This document shows, piece after piece, positions 45,860-54,266 of a DNA stretch of 64,000 nt. The notes beneath the pieces are model-generated. The model worked only from the letters and a program-made list of their open reading frames with translations. It ran no database searches and was not told where the DNA came from. A program made the translations under genes and the position numbers. Where the stretch lies: contig CM034539.1 in assembly GCA_020002185.1 (NCBI GenBank), forward strand, positions 2,054,758-2,118,757. The letters run 5' to 3'. This DNA is from Paraescarpia echinospica (Eukaryota; Annelida; Polychaeta; Sabellida; Siboglinidae). How positions within the stretch are numbered: the stretch's first letter is position 1; each line of letters starts with the position of its first letter.

Positions 45860-46721
45860 CTTTTACCTGACGCTGCCGAGCAACGCGTCTATGAAACGTC
45901 ACCCCGAAAATACGTTGACGCACTACGTCACGACGTTGCCGCGACGTTTCGACCTGTCGGGGGAGTGGGAATGCGGCGCCGTGTCGGTACAGTATCCGCA
46001 CACGTGGTACAACGTGAGAAAGAAGGACGCCTACTTCTATCTGACTTGCGCGGCGGGCGAACGGGGCGTTTACACGCAGATAGACGAAGAAGGCACGACC
46101 GTGCTGATATATCGTCAGACGACGATTCCTCACGGTTTCTACAACAACATTTATACGTTGTGCAACAGGATCAACGAGGCGCTAGAGAAATTACACACCA
46201 GCAAGGCCAAGGCCGTGCTAGAATACTGCGCCGTCTCTAACCGCTTTACGCTACGTTTGTCGGCGGGTGTCGAATTTATCATACCTCATACGAGCCGTCT
46301 GAGACACGTGCTAGGTTTCCATAGCAACACGATCATGAGTTCGTCCGCGTTCGGTCCCGCGCCGGCGACGAGACCCGTCATCAGCACGTCGCCCGCCGCG
46401 TACACGTTCGAGTACGAAGGTCGCGATACGGTGAACATGTCGGCGGGCATCGAGAGTCTGTACGTGTACACGGATCTCGTGGAACCGCGCGTCGTCGGTG
46501 ACGTGTTCGCGCCGCTGCTTCGAAACATCGCCGTCCGCGGTGACAACGGTGACGTCGTTTCGGAATCGTTCGTTCGCGTGCAATACGTTAAGCTGATGCG
46601 GAATCAATTCGACGAGGTCGAAGTCGATATAAGAGACGATCACGGCCAACCGATACCATTCGAGCAGGGGAAGGTGGTGACGACGCTTCACTTCAGACGT
46701 TGTAAATCGAAATTGTTTTAA
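45843..46721 (+). CDS. mCP: Penton (minor capsid) protein, single jelly-roll
   Basis: The ATG at 45843 is used (the upstream GTG at 45822 is disregarded), giving 292 aa. The N-terminal FYLTLPSNASMKRHPENTL, followed by a strand-rich region with WECGAVSVQYPHTWYNV, is the hallmark of Polinton penton proteins. Known members form the pentameric vertices of the predicted icosahedral particle. It lies just upstream of a basic protein and the MCP, as usual. The ORF is intact. Confidence 0.85.
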   Translation: MAVSSDFYLTLPSNASMKRHPENTLTHYVTTLPRRFDLSGEWECGAVSVQYPHTWYNVRKKDAYFYLTCAAGERGVYTQIDEEGTTVLIYRQTTIPHGFYNNIYTLCNRINEALEKLHTSKAKAVLEYCAVSNRFTLRLSAGVEFIIPHTSRLRHVLGFHSNTIMSSSAFGPAPATRPVISTSPAAYTFEYEGRDTVNMSAGIESLYVYTDLVEPRVVGDVFAPLLRNIAVRGDNGDVVSESFVRVQYVKLMRNQFDEVEVDIRDDHGQPIPFEQGKVVTTLHFRRCKSKLF

Positions 46722-46722
46722 C

Positions 46723-47121
46723 ATGTCGTCGAAGAACCCGTACGTGGACTACTACGTTCGTCAGGTCGGCGGACAGCTGCCGGTCTTCGTCGGCGCTCGG
46801 GGTCAACGAGGTCACGGTCTGGGTAATCTCTTCGGGAGTCTGTTTCGAAGCGCCATGCCGCTTATCAAGAGGGGCGCGATGGCGTTGGGAAAACGGGCGC
46901 TCAACACCGGCATGCACGTGGCGCGCGACGTCGTCGCCGGCGGCAATCTGAAACAGTCGCTAAAAAGGCGCGCGAAGGAGGCCGGCGCCGATCTTCTCGA
47001 CGGCCTATTGAATCCGCAGGCGGCGGCGCCAAAGAAGAAGAAGAAGAAGCAAAAAAAAGACGCAGCGCCGTCCCCGCGTCGGCGTAAAGAGAGCGCGCTT
47101 AGCGGCGACGACCGTCAGTAG
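46723..47121 (+). CDS. Basic minor virion-like protein (pVI/pX-like, tentative)
   Basis: 132 aa. GHGLGNLFGSLFRSAMPLIK is followed by an amphipathic GAMALGKRALNTGMHVARDVVAGG and a Lys/Arg-rich C-terminus with a poly-Lys stretch. This protein is usual between penton and MCP in Polintons. Composition suggests a DNA- or membrane-interacting capsid component, comparable to adenovirus core or cement proteins, but that is inference. Confidence 0.7.
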   Translation: MSSKNPYVDYYVRQVGGQLPVFVGARGQRGHGLGNLFGSLFRSAMPLIKRGAMALGKRALNTGMHVARDVVAGGNLKQSLKRRAKEAGADLLDGLLNPQAAAPKKKKKKQKKDAAPSPRRRKESALSGDDRQ

Positions 47122-47166
47122 GCGGAAAAGAGCGCGTCGAACGGACATATTCGACGAGTAACGACG

Positions 47167-47313
47167 ATGGAGCGCACACTCGAGAACGGCGGTCAGTTCT
47201 ACCAGTCGCCGTACTTTCGAGTGCGCGTCGTAGTGGTGGTGATGGCGCCGCCGCGCGGAGGAGATTCGATCCTGCATACGCTATTAAGTCAACTCGACGT
47301 AAGAAAAACCTAG
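47167..47313 (+). CDS. 48-codon ORF before the MCP
   Basis: MERTLENGGQFYQSPYF start; contains a short Val-rich stretch and ends HTLLSQLDVRKT. It sits in the otherwise empty gap between the basic protein and MCP. The about 60 bases before its ATG duplicate those before the MCP ATG. No family is recognised. Confidence 0.4.
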   Translation: MERTLENGGQFYQSPYFRVRVVVVVMAPPRGGDSILHTLLSQLDVRKT

Positions 47314-47363
47314 CTAGCGGCGACGGTCGTCAGTAGGCGGAAGACGTCGAACGGTCGACAACG

Positions 47364-48656
47364 ATGGCGTTCGTGAACGGTTCGACGTGCGAGGGCGTGA
47401 AGGCCGAACTGGAGCTGTTCAGCGGACCGGTGACGCAGACGAGCATCGAGAGTAGTCATTGGACCGTCTACCAGCCGCTGACGACTCTCGACGCCGGCGG
47501 CCCTATCGAGTTCCTCGTGCCGGGTTCGGGCGAAGACTATACGGACCTGGCGAGCATTCAACTGTACGTGCGCTTCAAAGTGACGCAGGGGGACGGTACC
47601 GATCTGGCGGCCGCGGCCGCGGTGGCGCCGGTCAACAATTTCCTGCATTCGATGATCAGTCAAATCGACGTGTCGCTGAACAACACCCTCGTGACGCCGT
47701 CGACCAATACGTACGCGTACCGGGCCTACCTCGAGACGTTGCTAAGTTACGGTAGCGACGCGAAACGTTCGCATCTCACGGCGTCGTTGTGGTACAAAGA
47801 CACCGCCGGACGGATGGACACGCTCGGCAACGCCAACGTCGGTTTCGAGTCGCGACGCGTCGCGACGGCCGATAGCCACGAGGTGGAGATGATGGGACGC
47901 CTGCACGTCGACGCGTTTATGCTAAACAAACACCTACCGAACGGCGTCGACACGAAAGTGCGCATAGTGCGCGCGAAGGACGCCTTCTCGCTGATGGGCG
48001 CGCAAGTCGTACCGGGGTGGCGCATCGTGCTGCAGGCGATTCGACTGCACGTGCGAAAAGTGAAGTTGAACCCGGCCGTCCAGATGGGACATATCAAAGC
48101 GTGGGCGTTGGGAACGGCTAAGTTTCCGATGCGTCGCGTCGACTGCAAATCGTTCTCGATAACGGCGGGCGCGCTATCGAACGTGCACGAGAACCTGTAC
48201 ATGGGCGCGATTCCGAAACGCCTCTTCCTGATGATGATCGACAACGTCGCCTACAACGGCGACTACACTAGAAATCCGTTCGACGCGCGTCACAACGACA
48301 TAAACTTCCTGTCGCTCGTCGTCGACGGACGTCAGGTGCCGAGCAAGCCGCTGCAGCCGGACTTCCCGCACAACCGGTACGTGCGCAGCTACATGAATCT
48401 CTTCGAGGCGACCGGAAAGGCGTTCGAGGACGAGGGGAACGACGTTTCGCGCACGGACTTCGGCGCCGGCTACAGCATCTTCGGTTTCGACCTGACCCCC
48501 GACTGTTGCGACGGCGATCATTTCAACGTCGTGCGTCAGGGGTGCGTGGGCGTCGATATGCATTTCGAGACGCCGCTAGCGCGTCCGGTGAACGTCGTCG
48601 TGTACGCGGAATTCGAAACGGTGATGGAAATCGACCGGAACCGGAACGTCATTTAA
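47364..48656 (+). CDS. MCP: Major capsid protein, double jelly-roll
   Basis: 430 aa, a usual length for Polinton MCPs. Recognised by family features: N-terminal ELELFSGPVTQTSIESSHW, GPIEFLVPGSGEDYTDL, INNxL-like NNFLHSMISQIDVSLNN, AYRAYLETLLSYG, and a C-terminal YSIFGFDLTPD followed by PVNVVVYAEFE. Known homologues form hexon-like trimers with two jelly-rolls. The ORF is complete, so structural genes of this element are undamaged. Confidence 0.93.
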   Translation: MAFVNGSTCEGVKAELELFSGPVTQTSIESSHWTVYQPLTTLDAGGPIEFLVPGSGEDYTDLASIQLYVRFKVTQGDGTDLAAAAAVAPVNNFLHSMISQIDVSLNNTLVTPSTNTYAYRAYLETLLSYGSDAKRSHLTASLWYKDTAGRMDTLGNANVGFESRRVATADSHEVEMMGRLHVDAFMLNKHLPNGVDTKVRIVRAKDAFSLMGAQVVPGWRIVLQAIRLHVRKVKLNPAVQMGHIKAWALGTAKFPMRRVDCKSFSITAGALSNVHENLYMGAIPKRLFLMMIDNVAYNGDYTRNPFDARHNDINFLSLVVDGRQVPSKPLQPDFPHNRYVRSYMNLFEATGKAFEDEGNDVSRTDFGAGYSIFGFDLTPDCCDGDHFNVVRQGCVGVDMHFETPLARPVNVVVYAEFETVMEIDRNRNVI

Positions 48657-48670
48657 GACTGGTAGTAACT

Positions 48671-49126
48671 ATGGATACGTTTCAACTGATGCGTCGTCTG
48701 GAACTCGATACGTACGCTAAACGTATCGTCGTCGGCGTCGTGCCTAAAGACGCGCTACTTACCGCCGCCGCCGGCACCACCTACCCGACGGCTTTCGTGT
48801 GCAACACCGACGACGGCGGCGAACCTGGACAGCACTGGGTGGCCGTCTACGTCGGCGCCGACCGACGAGGCGAGTACTTCGATTCGTACGGTCTGCCGCC
48901 GCTGCACGCCGACTTCCGCGCCTTCCTGCGCCGCCACTGCGGCGACGCGTGGACGTACAACGACAAGCGCCTGCAGAGCGTCATCTCTAACGTGTGCGGA
49001 CAATATTGCGTCGCCTACCTTCTCCTCCGATGTCGCGGGATGCCGTTGACGACGTTCCAGAGCCTATTCGGCACCGATAGGGTGAACAATGACTGTCTCG
49101 TACACGATTTATTAAAACCTCATTAA
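48671..49126 (+). CDS. PRO: Adenain-like cysteine protease
   Basis: The ATG at 48671 is chosen because upstream in-frame codons overlap the MCP and look non-coding; 151 aa. GQHWVAVYV (His55), EYFDSYG (Asp71) and CGQYCVAYLLLRC (Cys113) give the His-Asp-Cys triad of the C5/Ulp1-like fold. The family matures virion proteins by processing precursors. AATAAA follows at 49144-49149. Confidence 0.93.
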   Translation: MDTFQLMRRLELDTYAKRIVVGVVPKDALLTAAAGTTYPTAFVCNTDDGGEPGQHWVAVYVGADRRGEYFDSYGLPPLHADFRAFLRRHCGDAWTYNDKRLQSVISNVCGQYCVAYLLLRCRGMPLTTFQSLFGTDRVNNDCLVHDLLKPH

Positions 49127-49143
49127 CCACCGCTTGTAGTAGA

Positions 49144-49186
49144 AATAAAAACGAACAAATGATGTATACAATTGTTGGTGTTTATT
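49144..49186. terminator. Back-to-back poly(A) signals of convergent units
   Basis: The plus strand has AATAAA at 49144-49149, 18 bases after the protease stop. The minus strand has AATAAA at 49186-49181, about 95 bases after the polymerase stop. They end the capsid-side and polymerase-side transcripts in a gap of about 150 bases. Confidence 0.65.
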
Positions 49187-49280
49187 ATTACCCACACATA
49201 CATACATACATACAGAAACTACCCCTAGGGGGGGTGGTGGGGGTTAGGTTAGTAGTAGACGAGTTAGACGAGTTTACGAG

Positions 49281-52200
49281 TTAGACGAGTATCGGCGCCG
49301 TAGTGACGCCGTCGTCGAGCACGCGGCGTTTAGCGTAGAAGTAGCTCAACGCCGCGCGCTCTTGAACGTACGTCAACACGGACGAGTCTTTCACTTGGAA
49401 ACCGCGGTTCCAGCCGACGCCGTTGCGACGGTCGCGCAGTACGGCGAGGAAGGTGTGCTCGTCGATGTCGGCGTTCTGTCGCTTGCTGAGCCCCTTCGTG
49501 CTGTACTTCGGACCGGCGACGCCGCCGAAGCAGTAGTAGGTTTTGCTGCACAGCGCCACGATCCCGTCGCCGCGCCACTATTCTTTGAAGAGACCCGGCG
49601 TTCGACGATCGAACAGGCGTCGGCGCGCGCAGCAGGCCGCCTCGCCGTCCCACGCTAGTCCGGCGACGCGCCGTCGTACGTAGGCGTCCACGTGCGCGTC
49701 GCAGCATTCGGCCGGAAACCAGAGCGAGCGATTCCGGAAGTAGTGTTCGCGACGTTCTTCCGGTACGAGCGCGTCGACGTCACGTCCGGCTAGGGCTATG
49801 TACGCCGAGTCGGTGTCCATAGCGCAGTACTGGAAGAGCGGACGGGGAATGTAGGCGTCGACGAAATCGTAATAAAATTCCAGCATTCTCAATTTTGCGT
49901 ACTGCAATACGAAATAGCCGATATGTATCGGCAGGCCGTAGACGATTTTACGCTTATTCAGCGCCACCTCGTACAGCGCGTCGTCGACGACGACGTCCAG
50001 TTGCCGGAAGCGCCGATTGTTGACGAGCATCGACGCGCCGACCGGCGTCGCGTACTTGATTTCCCGGTGCCGATCGACGCGCGTAATCGTTTTCCCGTAG
50101 GAACTGTTCCCGAGAAGTTTAAATGTATCGGCGATGATCGATTTGTCGGGATCGATATCGCCCTCGCGGCGCGCCGTCGAAACCGCGTCGCCGAAGCGGC
50201 GAAAGCACGCTATCGGCGCGTACTCGACGATCTGGTAGACGCGCTCGACGACGAGCCCGTGCGCCAGATACCAGCGTAGGAGCGGCGTCGCGAGCAAGAT
50301 CGCCGCGCCGAAGTAGCTACCGACGAGCGTGCGTTGAGGTCGCGTGAGGAGATCGTGCGATTCGGCGTAGTCGCGCATGAACGGGCTGAGATCGTCGCGC
50401 ACGATATCGACGTTCTTGAATACCGGCTGCAACTCGGCGAATTTGTCGCGCAGCGCTTCCGGTACGGCGATATCGCACTGCACGAGGCCGAACAGAGAGT
50501 CGTCGCGCACCGCCTCCAGTATCGTCGAGAGCGTAATGGCGGCGGTCGGTTGCCATCGTGACGCGTCGGGCGGCGTCGGCACCGCCGGCGGTTGCACGGC
50601 GTGCCACTGGCACTCCCACATTTCGACGACTTCTTCGACGAAACGGCGCAGGTAGGCGGTCACGGCGATCGTCGCGGCGTACAGCGTCGTCATCGGTTGA
50701 CCGTTGACGGCGTTCGTCGTCACGTGCGCCTGACACGTCGGGCAACCGTGAAAATAGCAGCCGTGAAATTGGTACGCCGTTCGCGTGGCGGCGCACCAGC
50801 CGTCGACTCGGTGCTTTCCGATGCGCTTCTCGCGTCCGTTCAACTGGTGACGTATACGCGCGCCGGTTTCCGCCTCCACGCGCGTCAACCACTCCACGGC
50901 CATACGACCGTAGCGGTGCACGCGTTCCGCTCGAAAGGCGTTCTCAGCGCGTCGGCGCGTGTACCAGCCCGTCGGCATCTCCTGCATTATCGCCCATAGA
51001 TAGAGGCCGTTTGCGTCGAAGCCTACTATCGATCGGCACGGCGCGCCGCCACGAATCGACGTCACGTCGGCCTCGTGGTGGCGCGCGAAGATGATCGACG
51101 GGCCGCCGACGATCTGCGCCTGCAGCAGACGGTGCAGATCTTTGTTCGGCTCGTTGAAGAGCGAGAAATGGATCGACTTCGGCAGGTCGTTGAACAGGTA
51201 CAACAACGTCAACCCCGGTACGCTGATGGCGTCCTTGAACATGTCGATACGTCGGCGCCGATAGAAGGCGAACTGGCGATCGACGGCCTCGAGAAACGGC
51301 GCCACGTCACGATTGTTATACCACACAAGAAAATCGCGCATCGACGTCATGCCCTCGTCGCGCCACGCCGTCGCGCAAATCTCGTACGCCTCCGCGGAGA
51401 TTCCCTCGCGTTTCAGCTGGCTGTAGAAAGCTTCGCGCGACGGCAGGGCGGTTTCGTCCAGACGCGACAACGCGTCGATGTGCTCGTACGGGAAGTAGCC
51501 CTTCGTTGCCGAGCAACCGTACGCTTTCAGAAAACTATCGTAGCTAACGCCGGGCGCGAGGTAATTCGTTATGTCCAGGAACTTCAACGTCGTCGTCGAC
51601 AGGCACATGTAATTGTTCTGACGTTTAATGGTAAACGCCGACGACGTGTGCTGCGCGTCGTCGGTTATGAGCAGGGGGGTCAAGTACTTTTTGACGACGT
51701 TCAAGTCGTACTTACCCGAATTAAATCCCAATACGGGCATTTGTCGAAGGTGAAGGGCGATGCAGGTGAAGGGCGATGCATCGGAAGAGACACAGATGGT
51801 CGTCGTAGGGCGCGCCTCGAACATCGTTCGTCAACGACACGATGGACCTGTTGAGGCGCACGTAGGCGGGAAGCGTCGTCACGCCAACGCAGCCGATAGG
51901 ATGATTGATGATGACGTTCACGAAGTAGGTGGCGTTAGTTACGAGCTCGACGATCCATCCCGAGTCGGGACGCTGCGCGATGGCGTACTGCAGTACGTCG
52001 GTAGTGCGCACGGCGTCGAGGAATCGTTCGAATGAACGGCTATCGGTAACTAGGGCGGGTGTTTCGAGGAGGCGTCCGCAACAGTTACACGAAGAATGAA
52101 AATATCGGTACCGACCCGACACCTTGTGGCGTAATACAAAACCATAACTAACGTTAATTTTAAACGCGTTCTTTTGCGCGCGAAACATTTCCCTCAGACG

Positions 52201-52584
52201 CGGTTCGAGTACGCGCGTACTCGTACAGGCGGTCATACGATAGTTGTAACGCGACTGTATGACGCCGCGCGCCACCGACGTCTCTATGCTACGCCGGTGC
52301 TCGTCTACGACACGCTGTAGATCGTCGGGCGACGGCGGCGCGCTAGCGGCTGCCTCCACTGATTCGCTACTAGGTGGCGACGAACGGCCACACTGCAGCC
52401 TCAGATGTCGTAGCATAGCGTAACGCGTGGTGTATAGCTTGCCACATTTTGGACACTCTCGACCTTTTACGCATAGCGCTTCGTCGCCGCACATTTTCGA
52501 ACTCTTTAAGTGTCGTTCTAACATCGACTGCGTCGCGAAATAGCGCCCACATTTCGGACATTGCCATGACGATGGTGGTGGCAT
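49281..52584 (-). pseudogene. pPolB: Protein-primed DNA polymerase B, three lesions
   Basis: The first frame starts ATG at 52584, with two C2HC-type fingers (CPKCGRYFATQSMLERH and CPKCGKLYTTRYAMLRH) and the DDHLCLFRCIALH segment. At 51749-51780 a perfect 16-bp tandem duplication shifts the frame. The next frame (51824-49578) has ExoII (GFNSGKYD), ExoIII (YNNRDV), pol motif A (DANGLYLWAI), B (KLLGNSSYG) and C (YCAMDTDS). The ExoI DxE region normally between the CIALH segment and ExoII is absent, pointing to an internal deletion. A TAG at 49580-49578 cuts off the last about 100 codons (CSKTYYCFGG...NRGFQVKD...LSYFYAKR), which stay open in frame. Replication by this copy is therefore unlikely. 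Confidence 0.9.
51749..51780. repeat. Perfect 16-bp tandem duplication in pPolB
   Basis: GGTGAAGGGCGATGCA occurs twice without a spacer. Sixteen is not a multiple of three, and the two polymerase frames differ by exactly this offset, so this duplication is the cause of the frameshift. Confidence 0.9.
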
Positions 52585-53019
52585 TCTCTCTAATGAATAT
52601 GTTTCGAGCGTCGCTATTTATAACGGCGACGGTGACGGTGGTGGTGGTGGTAAGTACACCCTAGCGGGAAGAATGTGTGGTGGTGGTTTTTCTAACTAAC
52701 CCTAGCGGTGGTGTGTAGCGGGAAGCTTTTTATAACTGTGTGGTGGTAGTTTTTCTAATTAACCCTAGCGGTGGTGTGTAGCGGGAAGATTTTTCTAAGT
52801 GTACACCCTAGCGGGAAGAATGTGTGGTGGTGGTTTTTCTAACTAACCCTAGCGGTGGTGTGTAGCGGGAAGCTTTTTCTAACTGTGTGGTGGTGGTTTT
52901 TCTAACTAACCCTAGCGGTGGTGTGTAGCGGTGGTTTTTCTAACTAGCGGTGGTTTTTTCTAACTAGCGGTAATTTTTCTAACTAGGTAACTCGGAAACG
53001 GAAAGAACATTTTCAACGT
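52585..53019. repeat. G/T-rich tandem repeats between pPolB and the spliced gene
   Basis: Repeats of AACCCTAGCGGTGGTGTGTAG and TGTGGTGGT(G/A)GTTTTTCTAA, about 60-120 bp periodic, fill 52620-52990. No gene. They lie upstream of pPolB (transcribed leftward) and downstream of the 53-55 kb gene, so they could serve as a pPolB promoter region. Confidence 0.6.
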
Positions 53020-53025
53020 TTTATT
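53020..53025 (-). terminator. Poly(A) signal shared by the alternative exons
   Basis: AATAAA on the minus strand, 73 bases after the stop of the last exon at 53098. No other AATAAA was noticed between the earlier exons, consistent with one 3' end for all spliced forms. Confidence 0.6.
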
Positions 53026-53097
53026 CGGTACTTTTACAACAGTGTGAAGCCTTCGTTTCGATAGCAAGCAAATGTTCTCTATTCTACTAGTGTTCGT

Positions 53098-53748
53098 TCA
53101 TTCAAGTCCGCTCCGACGTTGCACGTACGTGTGCACGGCCGACTCGAGTTGCACGCGATTCATGTAATCTCGCCAATTCGTCCCCAACAACCAGTTGGAT
53201 ACGAATTGGACCAAATACAATTCTCCTGCACGGCCCGTTTGCGGCTGCTGATCACCGGAAGAAATCGTCACCGTAGTCTCGCTTAATATATGGACTAGTC
53301 TCGTAAAACACGGAATAAGTGATCGTCGTAGGAACGTTTCCATGACCTCGTTGAAGTGCCGCGTCACGATACACCCCGGCTTAACGTAACGTTGCATGTA
53401 GACGCGATTCGGCCGCCCCGCGCGATAGCCGGCCATGTGAACGTAGGGGCAGCCTTCATTTGATTCGCATAGCCCGCAATGGTCTCGTGCCTTCTCCAGA
53501 ACCATTTCGCCGATAGTCTCGGCGATGAGATCCATAGCCAGTCGTTCGTAACGTACGATCAACTGACTCCGGCTCGGCACGACGAGTTGCCGACACGTCC
53601 CCAGCTCCTCCGATACGCTCCAGTACGGTCCCATCGTCGCCAGGCTGTCGTTATACGTCGGTGGAGGGGGGCGCGTTCGGGGCGATCCCAGCGCCTCCTC
53701 AATTATCGCCTCCAATACGTGAGCGTCACGTACTCCTCCGCCACTACC
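53098..53748 (-). CDS. Alternative 3' exon E (216 codons)
   Basis: It has no ATG at its beginning: the open frame starts immediately after the acceptor TTTGTGCTGTAG and runs 216 codons from GSGGGVRDAH. It is in phase 0 with the donor at 54726. Visible features are PPPPTY (a PPxY late-domain type motif) near residues 27-32 and a possible zinc site HCGLCESNEGCPYVH. No family is recognised. An internal start at a later Met is an alternative, but would discard much of the conserved-looking N-terminus. Confidence 0.6.
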   Translation of the reverse strand, partial: GSGGGVRDAHVLEAIIEEALGSPRTRPPPPTYNDSLATMGPYWSVSEELGTCRQLVVPSRSQLIVRYERLAMDLIAETIGEMVLEKARDHCGLCESNEGCPYVHMAGYRAGRPNRVYMQRYVKPGCIVTRHFNEVMETFLRRSLIPCFTRLVHILSETTVTISSGDQQPQTGRAGELYLVQFVSNWLLGTNWRDYMNRVQLESAVHTYVQRRSGLE

Positions 53749-53766
53749 CTACAGCACAAAGCAGTT

Positions 53767-53850
53767 CTACTCTTTACGTGATATCACCGTCAGCAACGCG
53801 TGTATGAAGTCGCTCATGCATTCACGTCTGGTGTGTTGCATCAGAGCGTC
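53767..53850 (-). CDS. Alternative 3' exon D (27 codons)
   Basis: After acceptor ATGTGTTGTAG the frame reads DALMQHTRRECMSDFIHALL plus seven codons and TAG. Phase 0 with the donors at 54726 and 53945. Predicted helical. Too short to classify. Confidence 0.4.
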   Translation of the reverse strand, partial: DALMQHTRRECMSDFIHALLTVISRKE

Positions 53851-53869
53851 CTACAACACATTATTATGA

Positions 53870-54022
53870 TTAGTCCTCATCCTCCTTCTTCTCCTCCTCC
53901 TCCACTGACCCCGCCGGCACACCCCGTTCCAACAACGTTCTTACGAACGTTGCAACCTCGTCGTACTGAGCGCGAATCCTTTCGTTGTTCGCAAGCATTT
54001 TTTGGAGTACGCAGCGCACTTC
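53870..54022 (-). CDS. Alternative 3' exon C (50 codons)
   Basis: After acceptor TTTATGTGCTTTAG the frame reads EVRCVLQKMLANNERIRAQY and ends in an acidic EEEEKKEDED. It contains its own donor-like TTC|GTAAGA at 53945, also phase 0, so C could be an internal exon leading to D or E. The branch point TACTAAC before its acceptor overlaps the stop of exon B. Confidence 0.5.
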   Translation of the reverse strand, partial: EVRCVLQKMLANNERIRAQYDEVATFVRTLLERGVPAGSVEEEEKKEDED

Positions 54023-54045
54023 CTAAAGCACATAAAGCACAACTG

Positions 54046-54240
54046 TTAGTACATCAAACTACTACGAAATAGGCTTGCTTCATAGGCCAACCAAAACGCT
54101 CTTATATATTGTTCGGCCGACTCGGCTAATAGTTCAAAGCTCTGCTTGCTTAGTTCCAGCCCCTGACGATCTCTCATTCGTTGTCGTTCGTTGGCGTGCT
54201 TCAATAAATCTACCAGTAGCGGCCAATTTTCCTCCTCTTC
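54046..54240 (-). CDS. Alternative 3' exon B (64 codons)
   Basis: After acceptor TTGTTTGTAG the frame reads EEEENWPLLVDLLKHANERQ followed by a charged helical region to SSLMY and TAA. Phase 0 with the 54726 donor. No ATG at the start. Strongly helical, perhaps coiled-coil. No family is recognised. Confidence 0.5.
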   Translation of the reverse strand, partial: EEEENWPLLVDLLKHANERQRMRDRQGLELSKQSFELLAESAEQYIRAFWLAYEASLFRSSLMY

Positions 54241-54266
54241 CTACAAACAACACAACAACAACAACA

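Noticed and set aside
49578..49580. Programmed stop-codon readthrough in pPolB
   Set aside because: The frame is open after the TAG, but the gene also has a frameshift and lacks ExoI, so plain mutation is simpler.
51075..51854. A 259-codon plus-strand frame across the polymerase
   Set aside because: It is antisense to clear pPolB motifs in the minus frame; GC-rich codon use leaves long shadow frames throughout the Polinton.
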